DNA of 32,759 nucleotides from Flavicella sp. (GTDB taxonomy: Bacteria; Bacteroidota; Bacteroidia; Flavobacteriales; Flavobacteriaceae). Location: positions 1 to 32,759 of the forward strand of contig NZ_JAQWGB010000208.1 of assembly GCF_029238425.1 (NCBI RefSeq). The letters run 5' to 3'. Shown here one piece after another: positions 10,430 through 18,100 of this stretch; positions within the stretch are counted from its first letter, which is position 1; every line of letters starts with the position of its first letter. Both the position numbers and the translations under genes were made by a program. A model generated the notes under the pieces. It had not been told where the DNA came from. It worked only from the letters and a program-made list of their open reading frames with translations, and did no database searches.

Positions 10430-10708
10430 TTATACGATTGCGAAGATATCGCTCTCTCTCATAATTAAGTAATCTGTACCTTCTAGTTTTAGTTCAGTAC
10501 CAGCGTATTTACCGTATAATACAGTATCTCCTACCTTCACAGTCATCGCTTCGTCCTTAGTTCCATTCCCAACCGCAACAACAGTTCCTTTAGATGGTTT
10601 TTCTTTTGCTGAATCAGGGATGATTAATCCTGATGCAGTTTTAGTTTCTGCTGCTAATGGCTCTACAAGTACTCTGTCCGCTAATGGTTTGATGTTTACG
10701 TTACTCAT
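10430..10708 (-). CDS. groS: 10 kDa co-chaperonin GroES
   Basis: 92 residues, full length for GroES, the lid of the GroEL chamber. The sequence begins with [13 protein letters not shown] and has the mobile loop ([19 protein letters not shown]), then GTVVAVGNG and [10 protein letters not shown]. It is the first gene of the groES-groEL transcription unit, behind a well-formed promoter and separated from secG by a terminator. Confidence 0.99.
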   Translation of the reverse strand: MSNVNIKPLADRVLVEPLAAETKTASGLIIPDSAKEKPSKGTVVAVGNGTKDEAMTVKVGDTVLYGKYAGTELKLEGTDYLIMRESDIFAIV

Positions 10709-10756
10709 TATTATATATGTTTATAAGTTTATATTTGAATTTGCCTTTTGTGTATC

Positions 10757-10787
10757 CAAAAATATGCCATTTGTATAACTCTGACAA
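10757..10787 (-). promoter_or_regulatory. groES-groEL promoter (Bacteroidota type)
   Basis: On the minus strand, TTG (10785-10787), a 20-base spacer and TATTTTTG (10757-10764) match the Bacteroidota vegetative consensus exactly. The expected transcription start is near 10750, leaving about a 40-base leader before groES. I looked for a CIRCE inverted repeat (TTAGCACTC-N9-GAGTGCTAA) here and found none, so HrcA control is not indicated. Confidence 0.7.
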
Positions 10788-10796
10788 TATGTAAAA

Positions 10797-10831
10797 AAAA
10801 ATGCCAAGGTGTCATTTTCCTTGGCATTTTT
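10797..10831 (-). terminator. Terminator after secG
   Basis: A 13-bp perfect stem (10797-10809 with 10819-10831, core ATGCCAAGG/CCTTGGCAT) with a 9-base loop, flanked by an A-run that becomes a U-tract on the minus strand. It separates the miaB-secG operon from groES-groEL. Confidence 0.85.
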
Positions 10832-10852
10832 GTGTCAACTTGTGTTGATGTT

Positions 10853-11200
10853 TTATTCGGCAGCTTCTTCTGTCTCTTCTACTTCTGGTAAAGAAGGAGC
10901 TTCATCTTCTGTAATTCTGTTATTCAACGTTTCTTCTATTTGAGATTCTGTTGAGTTTGTGTTTTCTCTTGGGATTGCAAAGTTAGAAAGCAAAATCATA
11001 GCCATTAACGCAATTGCTAATGTCCAAGTACTTTTGTCTAAAAAGTTATTGGTGCTTTGTACTCCTCCCATTGATTGAGATCCACCTGCTCCTCCGAAAG
11101 AAGAAGATAATCCACCTCCTTTAGGGTTTTGAACCATAATTATTAATACTAGCAATACTGCTACAACAAGGATAAGGATTAAAAACAATGTATATGTCAT
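10853..11200 (-). CDS. secG: Preprotein translocase subunit SecG
   Basis: 115 residues. SecG is the small auxiliary subunit of the SecYEG channel in the inner membrane. The pattern is diagnostic: a first helix (LFLILILVVAVLLVLIIMVQ), then NPKGGGLSSSFGGAGG, then a second helix (WTLAIALMAMILLSNFA). The C-terminal tail is acidic and Glu-rich, longer than in E. coli SecG. Only two bases separate it from the upstream TPR gene, so it is the last gene of the miaB-lptE operon. Confidence 0.95.
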   Translation of the reverse strand: MTYTLFLILILVVAVLLVLIIMVQNPKGGGLSSSFGGAGGSQSMGGVQSTNNFLDKSTWTLAIALMAMILLSNFAIPRENTNSTESQIEETLNNRITEDEAPSLPEVEETEEAAE

Positions 11201-11202
11201 GC

Positions 11203-11898
11203 TTATTTATTTTTAAGGTGTTCTATTTTCTTAATTTGGTCTGCAAAGAAACCACTTTTTTCTGGATATTTCAAAATTAAAATATTATATGCTTTGATTG
11301 CATTGCTATATTTTTTTTGTTCTAAGTAAACTCGGGCCAAAGTCTCGGTCATCAATTCGTTTTCTTGATAGCTGTTTTCTGTGGTGGAAGAGCTTTGTGC
11401 TTCTTTAGGAATAGGTTTTATAGTTGGATTTAAGTCGATAAATTTATCGATCAAATCTTTATTTTTAAAAAGAGCACTGTCTTTTTTAGGAATTCTTTCT
11501 ATCGGCTTTTTTGTAGTAAGTTGTAACCACTGATTGAAAGAGTGAGCTTCATTTTGATCAAATTCGAAAGGAGCACTTTCATTTTCTTTTGAAGAAATAT
11601 TTTCTTCAACAGGTACCGTTTTTATAGTACTAGGTTTTGTCTCTGGATTTCTTGGTTTTTCAAACTGAAAACTACTGATGTAATCAAAAAGAACACTTCT
11701 GTCAATTGTAATTGCAGCTGTGTTTTTAAGTGATTTATTGTATTTGTAGTTGTTCGTTTTTTTGTAGGCTTTTAATAAAATGGCCTTTGCGGATTGAAAA
11801 TAGGGATATTTTTCAACAATGTTTTCTAGTTGTTGAATCTCTTCCTTGTTAAAAGAAGTTGCGTTTTTTTGTAAAGCTGAAAACGTTTGAATATCCAT
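11203..11898 (-). CDS. Tetratricopeptide-repeat protein of the lptE-secG operon
   Basis: 231 residues without a signal peptide or membrane helix, so probably cytoplasmic. Two helical segments look repeat-like: the N-terminal IVEKYPYFQSAKAILLKAY and a clearer C-terminal TPR unit (about 180-215) with LARVYLEQKKYSNAIKAYN and LKYPEKSG. The middle (about 75-165) is low in hydrophobic residues and probably disordered. It is packed between lptE (9-base gap) and secG (2-base gap), suggesting a conserved envelope-biogenesis operon, but no function can be assigned. Confidence 0.85.
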   Translation of the reverse strand: MDIQTFSALQKNATSFNKEEIQQLENIVEKYPYFQSAKAILLKAYKKTNNYKYNKSLKNTAAITIDRSVLFDYISSFQFEKPRNPETKPSTIKTVPVEENISSKENESAPFEFDQNEAHSFNQWLQLTTKKPIERIPKKDSALFKNKDLIDKFIDLNPTIKPIPKEAQSSSTTENSYQENELMTETLARVYLEQKKYSNAIKAYNILILKYPEKSGFFADQIKKIEHLKNK

Positions 11899-11907
11899 TA
11901 TTAAGTA

Positions 11908-12411
11908 TTACCAGTTTGCTACAGAAGCGTTAAAAATATCTTGTGTGATACGTTCAAATATTTCATCCAAAGCACCTTCTAATATAGATCCTGTTAATTG
12001 ATCATTTGCATCAAAGTCGCTAAAATGTGTAAAGCTTTTTTCAAAATCCTTTTTCTCGTCTAGTTTATTGTAAAAACGGACGTTTACTACAATGGTAAGT
12101 CTACTTTGAGCAGCAGTTTGTTCGGCAGTAGCGGTCATTGGTGTAACACGGTAATTTGTAATTTCACCTTCAAAGAATAAATCTCCACCCGATTTAACCA
12201 GACTTAGATTTGTCTGTCTCAAAAATAAATCTTGAAGATCTTGGGTGAAACGCTGACTTAATCCTGGTTCCACCAAAGGGGCATTATTAGGAAAGTAGTT
12301 TACTTGTAGTGTTTTCGCATTCCCTGTATCTCCTCCTGTAAAAGAATAAACACCACAACTAATGATACTTAAGAGTAGAACAGTGCAAAAAATAATATTT
12401 TTCATTTTCAT
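11908..12411 (-). CDS. lptE: LptE-family lipoprotein (LPS assembly)
   Basis: 167 residues with a lipoprotein signal peptide and lipobox ending at Cys19 (LLSIISC). The mature part has the LptE layout: GVYSFTGG at the start, then NYFPNNAPLVEPGLSQRFTQDLQDLFLRQT, GGDLFFEGEITNYRVTP and a repetitive beta-rich C-terminal half. LptE sits inside the LptD barrel in the outer membrane and helps insert lipopolysaccharide. Bacteroidota LptE is distant from the E. coli protein, so the name rests on overall layout and on position between the sigma-54 activator and secG. Confidence 0.85.
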   Translation of the reverse strand: MKMKNIIFCTVLLLSIISCGVYSFTGGDTGNAKTLQVNYFPNNAPLVEPGLSQRFTQDLQDLFLRQTNLSLVKSGGDLFFEGEITNYRVTPMTATAEQTAAQSRLTIVVNVRFYNKLDEKKDFEKSFTHFSDFDANDQLTGSILEGALDEIFERITQDIFNASVANW

Positions 12412-12502
12412 TTTTTTTTCTAGATAATGATGATTACTTCCTAGTTGAAGTCAGTTGAGAACAAATTAACAACTTAACAATGAGAGTTTCAACTAAACTT
12501 TG

Positions 12503-13738
12503 TTATAAGTCGTATTGTTTTATTTTTCTATAAAGTGTACGCTCGGAAATCCCCAACTCTTTTGCCGCTAGTTTTCTTTTGTTTTGGTTTTTTTCAAGAG
12601 ACTTTTTTATCATCTCGATTTCTTTCTCGTGTAAAGATAAAGATTCATCTTCTTCTATGGTTTCTGCATATTCATAATTATTAGAAGGGATAGAAGGTTG
12701 TTCGATTTGAATCAGTTCAACATTTGAATCTTGGTTGAAATTATCTTTTTCTTTATTTAATTGATCTAGCAATTGCAGATTTTCAGAGGGTAACTCACCT
12801 ATGTTTTTGTTGTTTATTAAATCTAGGGTCAGTTTTTTTAACTCATTAAAATCTTTTCGAAGTTCATACAATGCTTTGTAAAGAACATCTCTGTCTTCAG
12901 AGATACTTTTGCCTTCTTGTGAATCATTCGTATCAATAACTGCAGGCAAATTGTTGTAGTTGGGTAGGTATTGAATTAATTTATCAGCTCCAATATTCCT
13001 GCTTTCCTCAACGACAGATATTTGTTCTGCAATATTTCTTAATTGTCTAATGTTTCCAGGAAACCTATAGTTGATTAGTAAGTTGATAGCATCTTCGTTC
13101 AAGCGAATGGTTGGCATTCTGTATTTCTGTGCGAAATCTGAAGCGAATTTTCTGAATAATAAATGAATGTCATTTTCTCGATCTCTTAAAGGAGGAAGAT
13201 TTAATTCAATGGTACTCAGTCTATAATAAAGGTCTTCTCTAAATTTTCCTTTTTGGATTGCTTGCTGCATTTTCATGTTGGTGGCAGCAACAATTCTTAC
13301 ATCGGTTTTTTGGACTTGAGAAGAACCTACTTTGATAAACTCTCCATTTTCAAGAACACGCAATAGTCGTACTTGAGTTGTAAGTGGTAATTCTCCGACT
13401 TCATCTAAAAAAATAGTTCCACCATCTGCTACTTCAAAATATCCTTTTCTTGCAGAAGTAGCTCCTGTAAAAGCACCTTTTTCATGTCCGAAAAGTTCAC
13501 TATCGATTGTTCCCTCTGGAATGGCACCACAGTTTACCGCAATATAGTTACAATGTTTTCTGTGTGATAGTTGATGAATTATTTTTGGAATAGTTTCTTT
13601 ACCAACACCACTTTCACCTGTTACCAAAACAGAGATGTCTGTTGGGGCAACACGAATTGCTTTTTCAAGGGATCTGTTTAGTTTGTCATCGTTACCAATG
13701 ATTTCAAAACGTTGTTTGATGGTAGTTAGTCCTTCCAT
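12503..13738 (-). CDS. Sigma-54-dependent activator without receiver domain
   Basis: 411 residues. The AAA+ sigma-54 interaction domain starts almost at the N-terminus: Walker A GESGVGKE (41-48), the sigma-54 contact loop GAFTGA (88-93), Walker B GGTIFLDEVG (106-115) and the arginine-finger region FREDLYYRL. A Fis-type helix-turn-helix closes the protein (about 365-411, KLAAKELGISERTLYRKIKQY). No response-regulator, GAF or PAS domain precedes the ATPase; a Glu/Asn-rich linker of about 110 residues lies between the ATPase and the DNA-binding domain. It should open sigma-54 promoters, with activity set by abundance or by an unknown partner. It lies 17 bases after miaB and 91 bases before lptE in the same direction. 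Confidence 0.95.
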   Translation of the reverse strand: MEGLTTIKQRFEIIGNDDKLNRSLEKAIRVAPTDISVLVTGESGVGKETIPKIIHQLSHRKHCNYIAVNCGAIPEGTIDSELFGHEKGAFTGATSARKGYFEVADGGTIFLDEVGELPLTTQVRLLRVLENGEFIKVGSSQVQKTDVRIVAATNMKMQQAIQKGKFREDLYYRLSTIELNLPPLRDRENDIHLLFRKFASDFAQKYRMPTIRLNEDAINLLINYRFPGNIRQLRNIAEQISVVEESRNIGADKLIQYLPNYNNLPAVIDTNDSQEGKSISEDRDVLYKALYELRKDFNELKKLTLDLINNKNIGELPSENLQLLDQLNKEKDNFNQDSNVELIQIEQPSIPSNNYEYAETIEEDESLSLHEKEIEMIKKSLEKNQNKRKLAAKELGISERTLYRKIKQYDL

Positions 13739-13755
13739 TGCTTTTATTTGTTTTA

Positions 13756-15216
13756 TTATTGAAAAGGAATTTCTTGAGCTTCACTAACAGAATGACCAAT
13801 AAGTGTTGCTGAAGTACAATCTTCAATTTTGACTTGGATATAATCTCCAACTTTTTCATTTTTTTTTGGGAACACAGCAACATAATTTTGCGTGTTTCTT
13901 GCCATCCAATGTTCTGATGATTTTTTGGAAGTTCCTTCAATAAGAACCTCTATAGTTTGCCCAACGTATTCTTGCGTTTTTTTTGTGCTCAATGCTCTCT
14001 GAACAGCAATCACTTCATTCAAACGACGTTTTTTAGTTTTGTCGTCAATGTCGTCTTCAAGTTTTTTTGCGGCTAAAGTTCCAGGTCTTTCCGAGTAAGC
14101 ATACATAAATCCATAGTCATATTGAACATATTCCATCATGCTAAGGGTTTCCTTATGTTCTTCTTCTGTTTCTCCACAGAAGCCAATAATCATATCCTGT
14201 GAGATGGCAACACCAGGAATTATTTCTTTTATCTTATCCACCAATTCCATGTATTCTTCACGTGTATGCTGTCTGTTCATTCTTTCTAAAACAGAAGTAC
14301 TTCCGGATTGGATAGGTAAATGTATGTATCTACAGATATTAGGGTGTTTTGCAATCACATGTAAAACTTCCAAATCCATATCCTGCGGGTTGCTTGTAAA
14401 AAAGCGAACTCTTAAAGTAGGGAAGTTGGCGGCAACTAAATCTAGTAATTTAGCAAAACCAACAGCAGTGGCTTTGGCAATATCAGAAGCTTTGTCTAAA
14501 TCTTTTTTCAGTCCACCTCCATACCAAAGGTAGCTATCCACATTTTGACCTAATAAAGTAATTTCTCTGTAATTTTTATCTTTTAAGCTTTGGATCTCTT
14601 CAATGATACTTTTAGGGTCTCTACTACGTTCCCTTCCTCTTGTAAAAGGAACCACACAAAAAGTACACATATTATCACATCCACGAGTAATGGAAACAAA
14701 AGCAGAAACTCCATTTGAGTTCAAACGAACAGGGGAGACGTCTCCATAAGTTTCATCTTTAGAAAGAACTACGTTTACTGCATCTCTTCCTTCATTTACT
14801 TCTTCCAAAAGATTTGGTAGATCTTTGTAAGCATCGGGTCCAACAACAAGGTCAACAATTTTTTCTTCGTCTAGGAATTTTGATTTCAATCTCTCAGCCA
14901 TACAACCTAAAACACCCACTTTCATTTCAGGGTTGATTTTTTTGATTGAGTTGTATTTTTGTAGCCTTTTTCTGATAGTTTGTTCCGCCTTATCTCTAAT
15001 GGAACAAGTGTTTACCAATACCAAATCAGCGTCCTCAATATATTGCGTAGTGTTAAAATCGTTCTCTGCTAGAATAGAAGCAACTATCTCACTATCGTTT
15101 AGGTTCATTTGACAACCATAACTTTCTATGTATAGCTTTTTTTTGTTTCCTTCTATTGCTTCAGTTAACAAAGGATGTCCTTGTTTATTAGCATCAATTA
15201 TTTTTTCAGTCTCCAT
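13756..15216 (-). CDS. miaB: tRNA-2-methylthio-N6-dimethylallyladenosine synthase MiaB
   Basis: A radical-SAM methylthiotransferase that adds the 2-methylthio group to i6A37 of tRNAs reading UNN codons. The N-terminal domain has three cluster cysteines (SYGCQMN, NTCSIRDKAEQ, GVLGCMAERL). The radical SAM motif is CDNMCTFC in ITRGCDNMCTFCVVPFTRGRERSR, and a C-terminal TRAM domain begins near TQEYVGQTIEVLIEG. I chose ATG at 15216 (486 residues). An upstream ATG at 15270 would add 18 residues unlike the family, and a good -7 element (15238-15245) lies inside that extension, so it would not be transcribed. First gene of the operon running to secG. Confidence 0.96.
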   Translation of the reverse strand: METEKIIDANKQGHPLLTEAIEGNKKKLYIESYGCQMNLNDSEIVASILAENDFNTTQYIEDADLVLVNTCSIRDKAEQTIRKRLQKYNSIKKINPEMKVGVLGCMAERLKSKFLDEEKIVDLVVGPDAYKDLPNLLEEVNEGRDAVNVVLSKDETYGDVSPVRLNSNGVSAFVSITRGCDNMCTFCVVPFTRGRERSRDPKSIIEEIQSLKDKNYREITLLGQNVDSYLWYGGGLKKDLDKASDIAKATAVGFAKLLDLVAANFPTLRVRFFTSNPQDMDLEVLHVIAKHPNICRYIHLPIQSGSTSVLERMNRQHTREEYMELVDKIKEIIPGVAISQDMIIGFCGETEEEHKETLSMMEYVQYDYGFMYAYSERPGTLAAKKLEDDIDDKTKKRRLNEVIAVQRALSTKKTQEYVGQTIEVLIEGTSKKSSEHWMARNTQNYVAVFPKKNEKVGDYIQVKIEDCTSATLIGHSVSEAQEIPFQ

Positions 15217-15237
15217 TCCTTTAGAAAATTTGGATTG

Positions 15238-15245
15238 CAAAGATA
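15238..15245 (-). promoter_or_regulatory. miaB operon -7 element
   Basis: TATCTTTG on the minus strand matches TAnnTTTG exactly and would start transcription near 15231, about 15 bases before the chosen miaB ATG. A second match, TATTTTTG, is at 15250-15257. No clear TTG is seen at the -33 position for the first element. Confidence 0.5.
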
Positions 15246-15341
15246 CAATCAAAAATACGAATTCTGACATTTTGGCAGAGAAATAAACCGTTAAAAATAA
15301 GTGAAGAATTAAAAAATATTTGAATTTAAATGGAACTTAAA

Positions 15342-15371
15342 TTTGAAATTTAAAAAATCTATCTACTTTTG
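15342..15371 (+). promoter_or_regulatory. topA promoter (Bacteroidota type)
   Basis: TTTG (15342-15345), an 18-base spacer and TACTTTTG (15364-15371) match the consensus exactly. Transcription would begin near 15378, leaving an unusually long leader of about 88 bases before topA, which contains a small ORF. It is divergent from the miaB promoter. Confidence 0.7.
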
Positions 15372-15424
15372 CAAGAGCTAAGGGTATGCATTTTTGTTTG
15401 GCTAAGAGTTAAAACAGAAAGAAT

Positions 15425-15481
15425 ATGCTAGCAATTTTCGACAACGAATTATACAATTACGATATATGGCAAAGAATTTAG
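15425..15481 (+). CDS. Possible leader ORF overlapping topA start
   Basis: An 18-residue ORF, MLAIFDNELYNYDIWQRI, starts at ATG 15425 inside the predicted topA leader and stops at TAG 15479-15481, overlapping the first 16 bases of topA in another frame. Its only support is position: it lies within the transcribed leader and would bring a terminating ribosome onto the topA start. Its translation is unproven and it may be chance. Confidence 0.25.
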   Translation: MLAIFDNELYNYDIWQRI

Positions 15482-18012
15482 TAATAGTTGAGTCACCAGC
15501 AAAAGCCAAGACAATAGAGAAGTTCTTAGGGAAAGATTTTCAGGTAGAATCTAGTTTTGGACATATTGCAGATTTACCTTCTAGCGAGTTAGGGATTAAT
15601 GTAGATGGAGATTTTCTACCAAGTTATATAGTCTCTGATGATAAAAAAGCAGTTGTTAAGAAATTAAAGACTTTATCTAAGAAAGCAGATACTGTATGGC
15701 TAGCAAGTGATGAGGATCGTGAGGGAGAAGCAATTGCTTGGCATTTACAAGAACAACTAAAATTAAATTCTGAGAATACAAAACGTATTGTGTTTCATGA
15801 GATTACTAAAAAAGCAATCTTAAAGGCAGTTGATAATCCAAGAGATATCAATTATGATATGGTAAACGCTCAACAAGCAAGAAGAGTGTTGGACCGTTTG
15901 GTAGGATATGAATTGTCTCCAGTGCTTTGGAGAAAAGTAAAAGGAGGATTGTCTGCTGGAAGAGTTCAGTCGGTAGCCGTAAGATTGATTGTAGAAAGAG
16001 AAAGAAGTATTAGAGAGTTTGAAACAACAGCTCATTATAAAGTAGTTGCTGAGTTTTTAAATAGCAATGGTAAAAAATTCAAAGCAACGATTCCTAAAAG
16101 TTTTGCCTCTAGAGAAGAAGCGGAAAAGTTTTTAGAATCTGCTGCGAATGCTGATTTTTCAATTTCAGATTTGCAAAAAAAACCAGCTAAAAAATCACCA
16201 GCACCCCCATTTACAACTTCTACATTACAACAAGAAGCTTCAAGGAAATTGGGGTATTCTGTAGCAAGAACAATGCAAGTTGCACAGCGTTTGTATGAAG
16301 CCGGTTTGATTACCTATATGAGAACAGATAGTTTGAATTTATCTGATGATGCTAGAAAAGAAGCAGAGGAAGAGATTACAAATTATTACGGGGCTGAGTA
16401 TAGCAATCCAAGAGTTTTTAAAACCAAATCGAAAGGAGCACAAGAAGCGCATGAGGCGATTCGTCCGACAGATATGAAGCGCCATACGGTGAACGTAGAA
16501 AATGATCAAGATCGTTTGTATGATTTGATATGGAAAAGAACATTAGCTTCTCAAATGAGTGATGCTCAGTTGGAAAGAACCAATGTGAAAATTGAAAACA
16601 ACAAAAATGAGAAAATCTTTTCTGCAAACGGAGAGATGATCAAATTTGAAGGGTTTTTAAAAGTATACTTAGAGGGAACTGATAATGAAGAAGAAGAGCA
16701 GGCAGGAATGCTTCCTCAATTGGCTAAAGAAGAGGCTTTAGATTATAACTTTATCACTGCAACACAAAGGTTTACAAGTCCACCCTACAGATTTACAGAG
16801 GCTTCTTTGGTAAAGCAGTTGGAGGAATTAGGAATAGGTAGACCATCTACCTATGCACCAACAATCTCTACCGTTCAAAGAAGAGGGTATATCGTGAAAG
16901 GAGAATTGGAAGGTGTTGAAAGAGAATATGAGCAATTTACTTTAAAAGCAGGGAAAATTTTTAATAAGAATTTGACCGAAAAAGTTGGGTCTGATAAAGG
17001 AAAATTGGTTCCTACGGATATCGGAAATATTGTGAATGACTTTTTAGTTGCGAATTTTTCAAATATTTTGGATTTTGGATTTACGGCTAAAGTAGAAGCA
17101 GATTTCGATGATATTTCTGAAGGTGAGCAAGACTGGACTGCGATGATCAAAGATTTTTATCAAACATTTCATCCAACTGTAAAAGATGTTTCTGAAAATG
17201 CCGAAAGAGAAAGTGGTGAAAGAATTTTAGGAAAACATCCTGAAACAGGAAGAACGATATTAGTGCGTTTAGGAAAATTCGGTCCGATGGCTCAGATTGG
17301 AGATCCGGAAGATGAGGAAAAATTATTTGCTTCTCTGTTGAAAGAGCAAACTTTGGGAACTATTACGCTTGAAGAAGCTTTGGAATTGTTCCTGTTACCA
17401 AAGAATTTGGGAGTTTACGAAGGTGAAGATGTAGTGGTTTCTAATGGAAGATTTGGTCCGTATATTAAATTCGGAACCATGTATGTCTCTTTGGAAAGAG
17501 GAGAGGATCCAATGTCTGTTGATATGGCGCGAGCTACTGAGTTGATTGTTGCAAAACAAGAGGCGGATGCACCGATTGCTGAATATGAAAATTTACCCGT
17601 ACAGAAAGGAGTCGGAAGATTCGGTCCTTTTATCAAATGGAATAGCATGTTTATCAATGTCAATAAAAAATATGATTATGACAACTTAAGTTATGATGAT
17701 ATTGTAGAGTTGATTGAAGATAAAAAACGTAAAGAAATTGAAAAAGTGATCCATAACTGGGAAGAGGAAGGAATTCGTTTAGAGAAAGCTAGATGGGGAC
17801 GTTTCAATATTTTACAGGGAAAACTTAAGATAGAATTACCGAAGACTACGGATGCAAAAAACATGACTTTGGAAGAGGTTCAAGCTATTATTGAAGCTAA
17901 AAAACCAAAGAAAAAAACAAGAAAAGCACCCGCTAAAAAAACAGCTGCTAAGAAAAAGCCCGCAGCTAAAAAAACAGCTGCCAAGAAAAAGCCCGCAGCT
18001 AAAAAGAAATAG
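15466..18012 (+). CDS. topA: DNA topoisomerase I
   Basis: 848 residues; a type IA topoisomerase that relaxes negative supercoils. The TOPRIM domain opens the protein (LVIVESPAKAKTIEKFLG, then the acidic ASDEDREGEAIAWHL). The catalytic tyrosine is Tyr284 in LITYMRTDS. RPSTYAPTISTVQRRGY lies in the central domain. Instead of cysteine zinc fingers, the C-terminal part carries about four Gly-Arg-Phe-Gly repeats (GKFGPMAQIG, GRFGPYIKFG, GRFGPFIKWN, WGRFNILQG). The last 30 residues are a Lys/Ala/Pro tail resembling histone H1, expected to bind DNA non-specifically. It has its own promoter and long leader. Confidence 0.98.
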   Translation: MAKNLVIVESPAKAKTIEKFLGKDFQVESSFGHIADLPSSELGINVDGDFLPSYIVSDDKKAVVKKLKTLSKKADTVWLASDEDREGEAIAWHLQEQLKLNSENTKRIVFHEITKKAILKAVDNPRDINYDMVNAQQARRVLDRLVGYELSPVLWRKVKGGLSAGRVQSVAVRLIVERERSIREFETTAHYKVVAEFLNSNGKKFKATIPKSFASREEAEKFLESAANADFSISDLQKKPAKKSPAPPFTTSTLQQEASRKLGYSVARTMQVAQRLYEAGLITYMRTDSLNLSDDARKEAEEEITNYYGAEYSNPRVFKTKSKGAQEAHEAIRPTDMKRHTVNVENDQDRLYDLIWKRTLASQMSDAQLERTNVKIENNKNEKIFSANGEMIKFEGFLKVYLEGTDNEEEEQAGMLPQLAKEEALDYNFITATQRFTSPPYRFTEASLVKQLEELGIGRPSTYAPTISTVQRRGYIVKGELEGVEREYEQFTLKAGKIFNKNLTEKVGSDKGKLVPTDIGNIVNDFLVANFSNILDFGFTAKVEADFDDISEGEQDWTAMIKDFYQTFHPTVKDVSENAERESGERILGKHPETGRTILVRLGKFGPMAQIGDPEDEEKLFASLLKEQTLGTITLEEALELFLLPKNLGVYEGEDVVVSNGRFGPYIKFGTMYVSLERGEDPMSVDMARATELIVAKQEADAPIAEYENLPVQKGVGRFGPFIKWNSMFINVNKKYDYDNLSYDDIVELIEDKKRKEIEKVIHNWEEEGIRLEKARWGRFNILQGKLKIELPKTTDAKNMTLEEVQAIIEAKKPKKKTRKAPAKKTAAKKKPAAKKTAAKKKPAAKKK
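17932..18008 (+). repeat. 33-bp tandem repeat encoding the TopA lysine-rich tail
   Basis: Two 33-base units (17932-17964 and 17965-17997) differ at one base, followed by the start of a third. Each encodes the 11-residue block AKKTAAKKKPA. The near identity at DNA level suggests recent duplication and possible length variation between strains. Confidence 0.85.
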
Positions 18013-18028
18013 ATAGTTCAAATTCATT

Positions 18029-18057
18029 TTGTTTTTTGGATTTATTTTATATTTTTG
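18029..18057 (+). promoter_or_regulatory. Promoter of the ureohydrolase-like gene
   Basis: TTG (18029-18031), an 18-base spacer and TATTTTTG (18050-18057) match the consensus exactly. The start would be near 18064, about 37 bases before the ATG at 18101. I see no terminator between topA and this promoter. Confidence 0.65.
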
Positions 18058-18100
18058 AGATGCTTGGTGCTATTAAAAGAGCTTAAGAGAATTATTGTTA

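Noticed and set aside
10709-10796. CIRCE operator ahead of groES
   Set aside because: I searched both strands for the TTAGCACTC/GAGTGCTAA inverted repeat and found nothing similar.
13704-13940. 78-residue minus-strand frame overlapping the end of miaB
   Set aside because: It is a frame-shifted shadow of miaB with Lys/Gln-rich, domain-free sequence and overlaps the start of the sigma-54 activator gene.
15217-15270. N-terminal extension of MiaB starting at ATG 15270
   Set aside because: The extra 18 residues do not resemble the family, and the likely promoter (-7 at 15238-15245) lies inside the extension.
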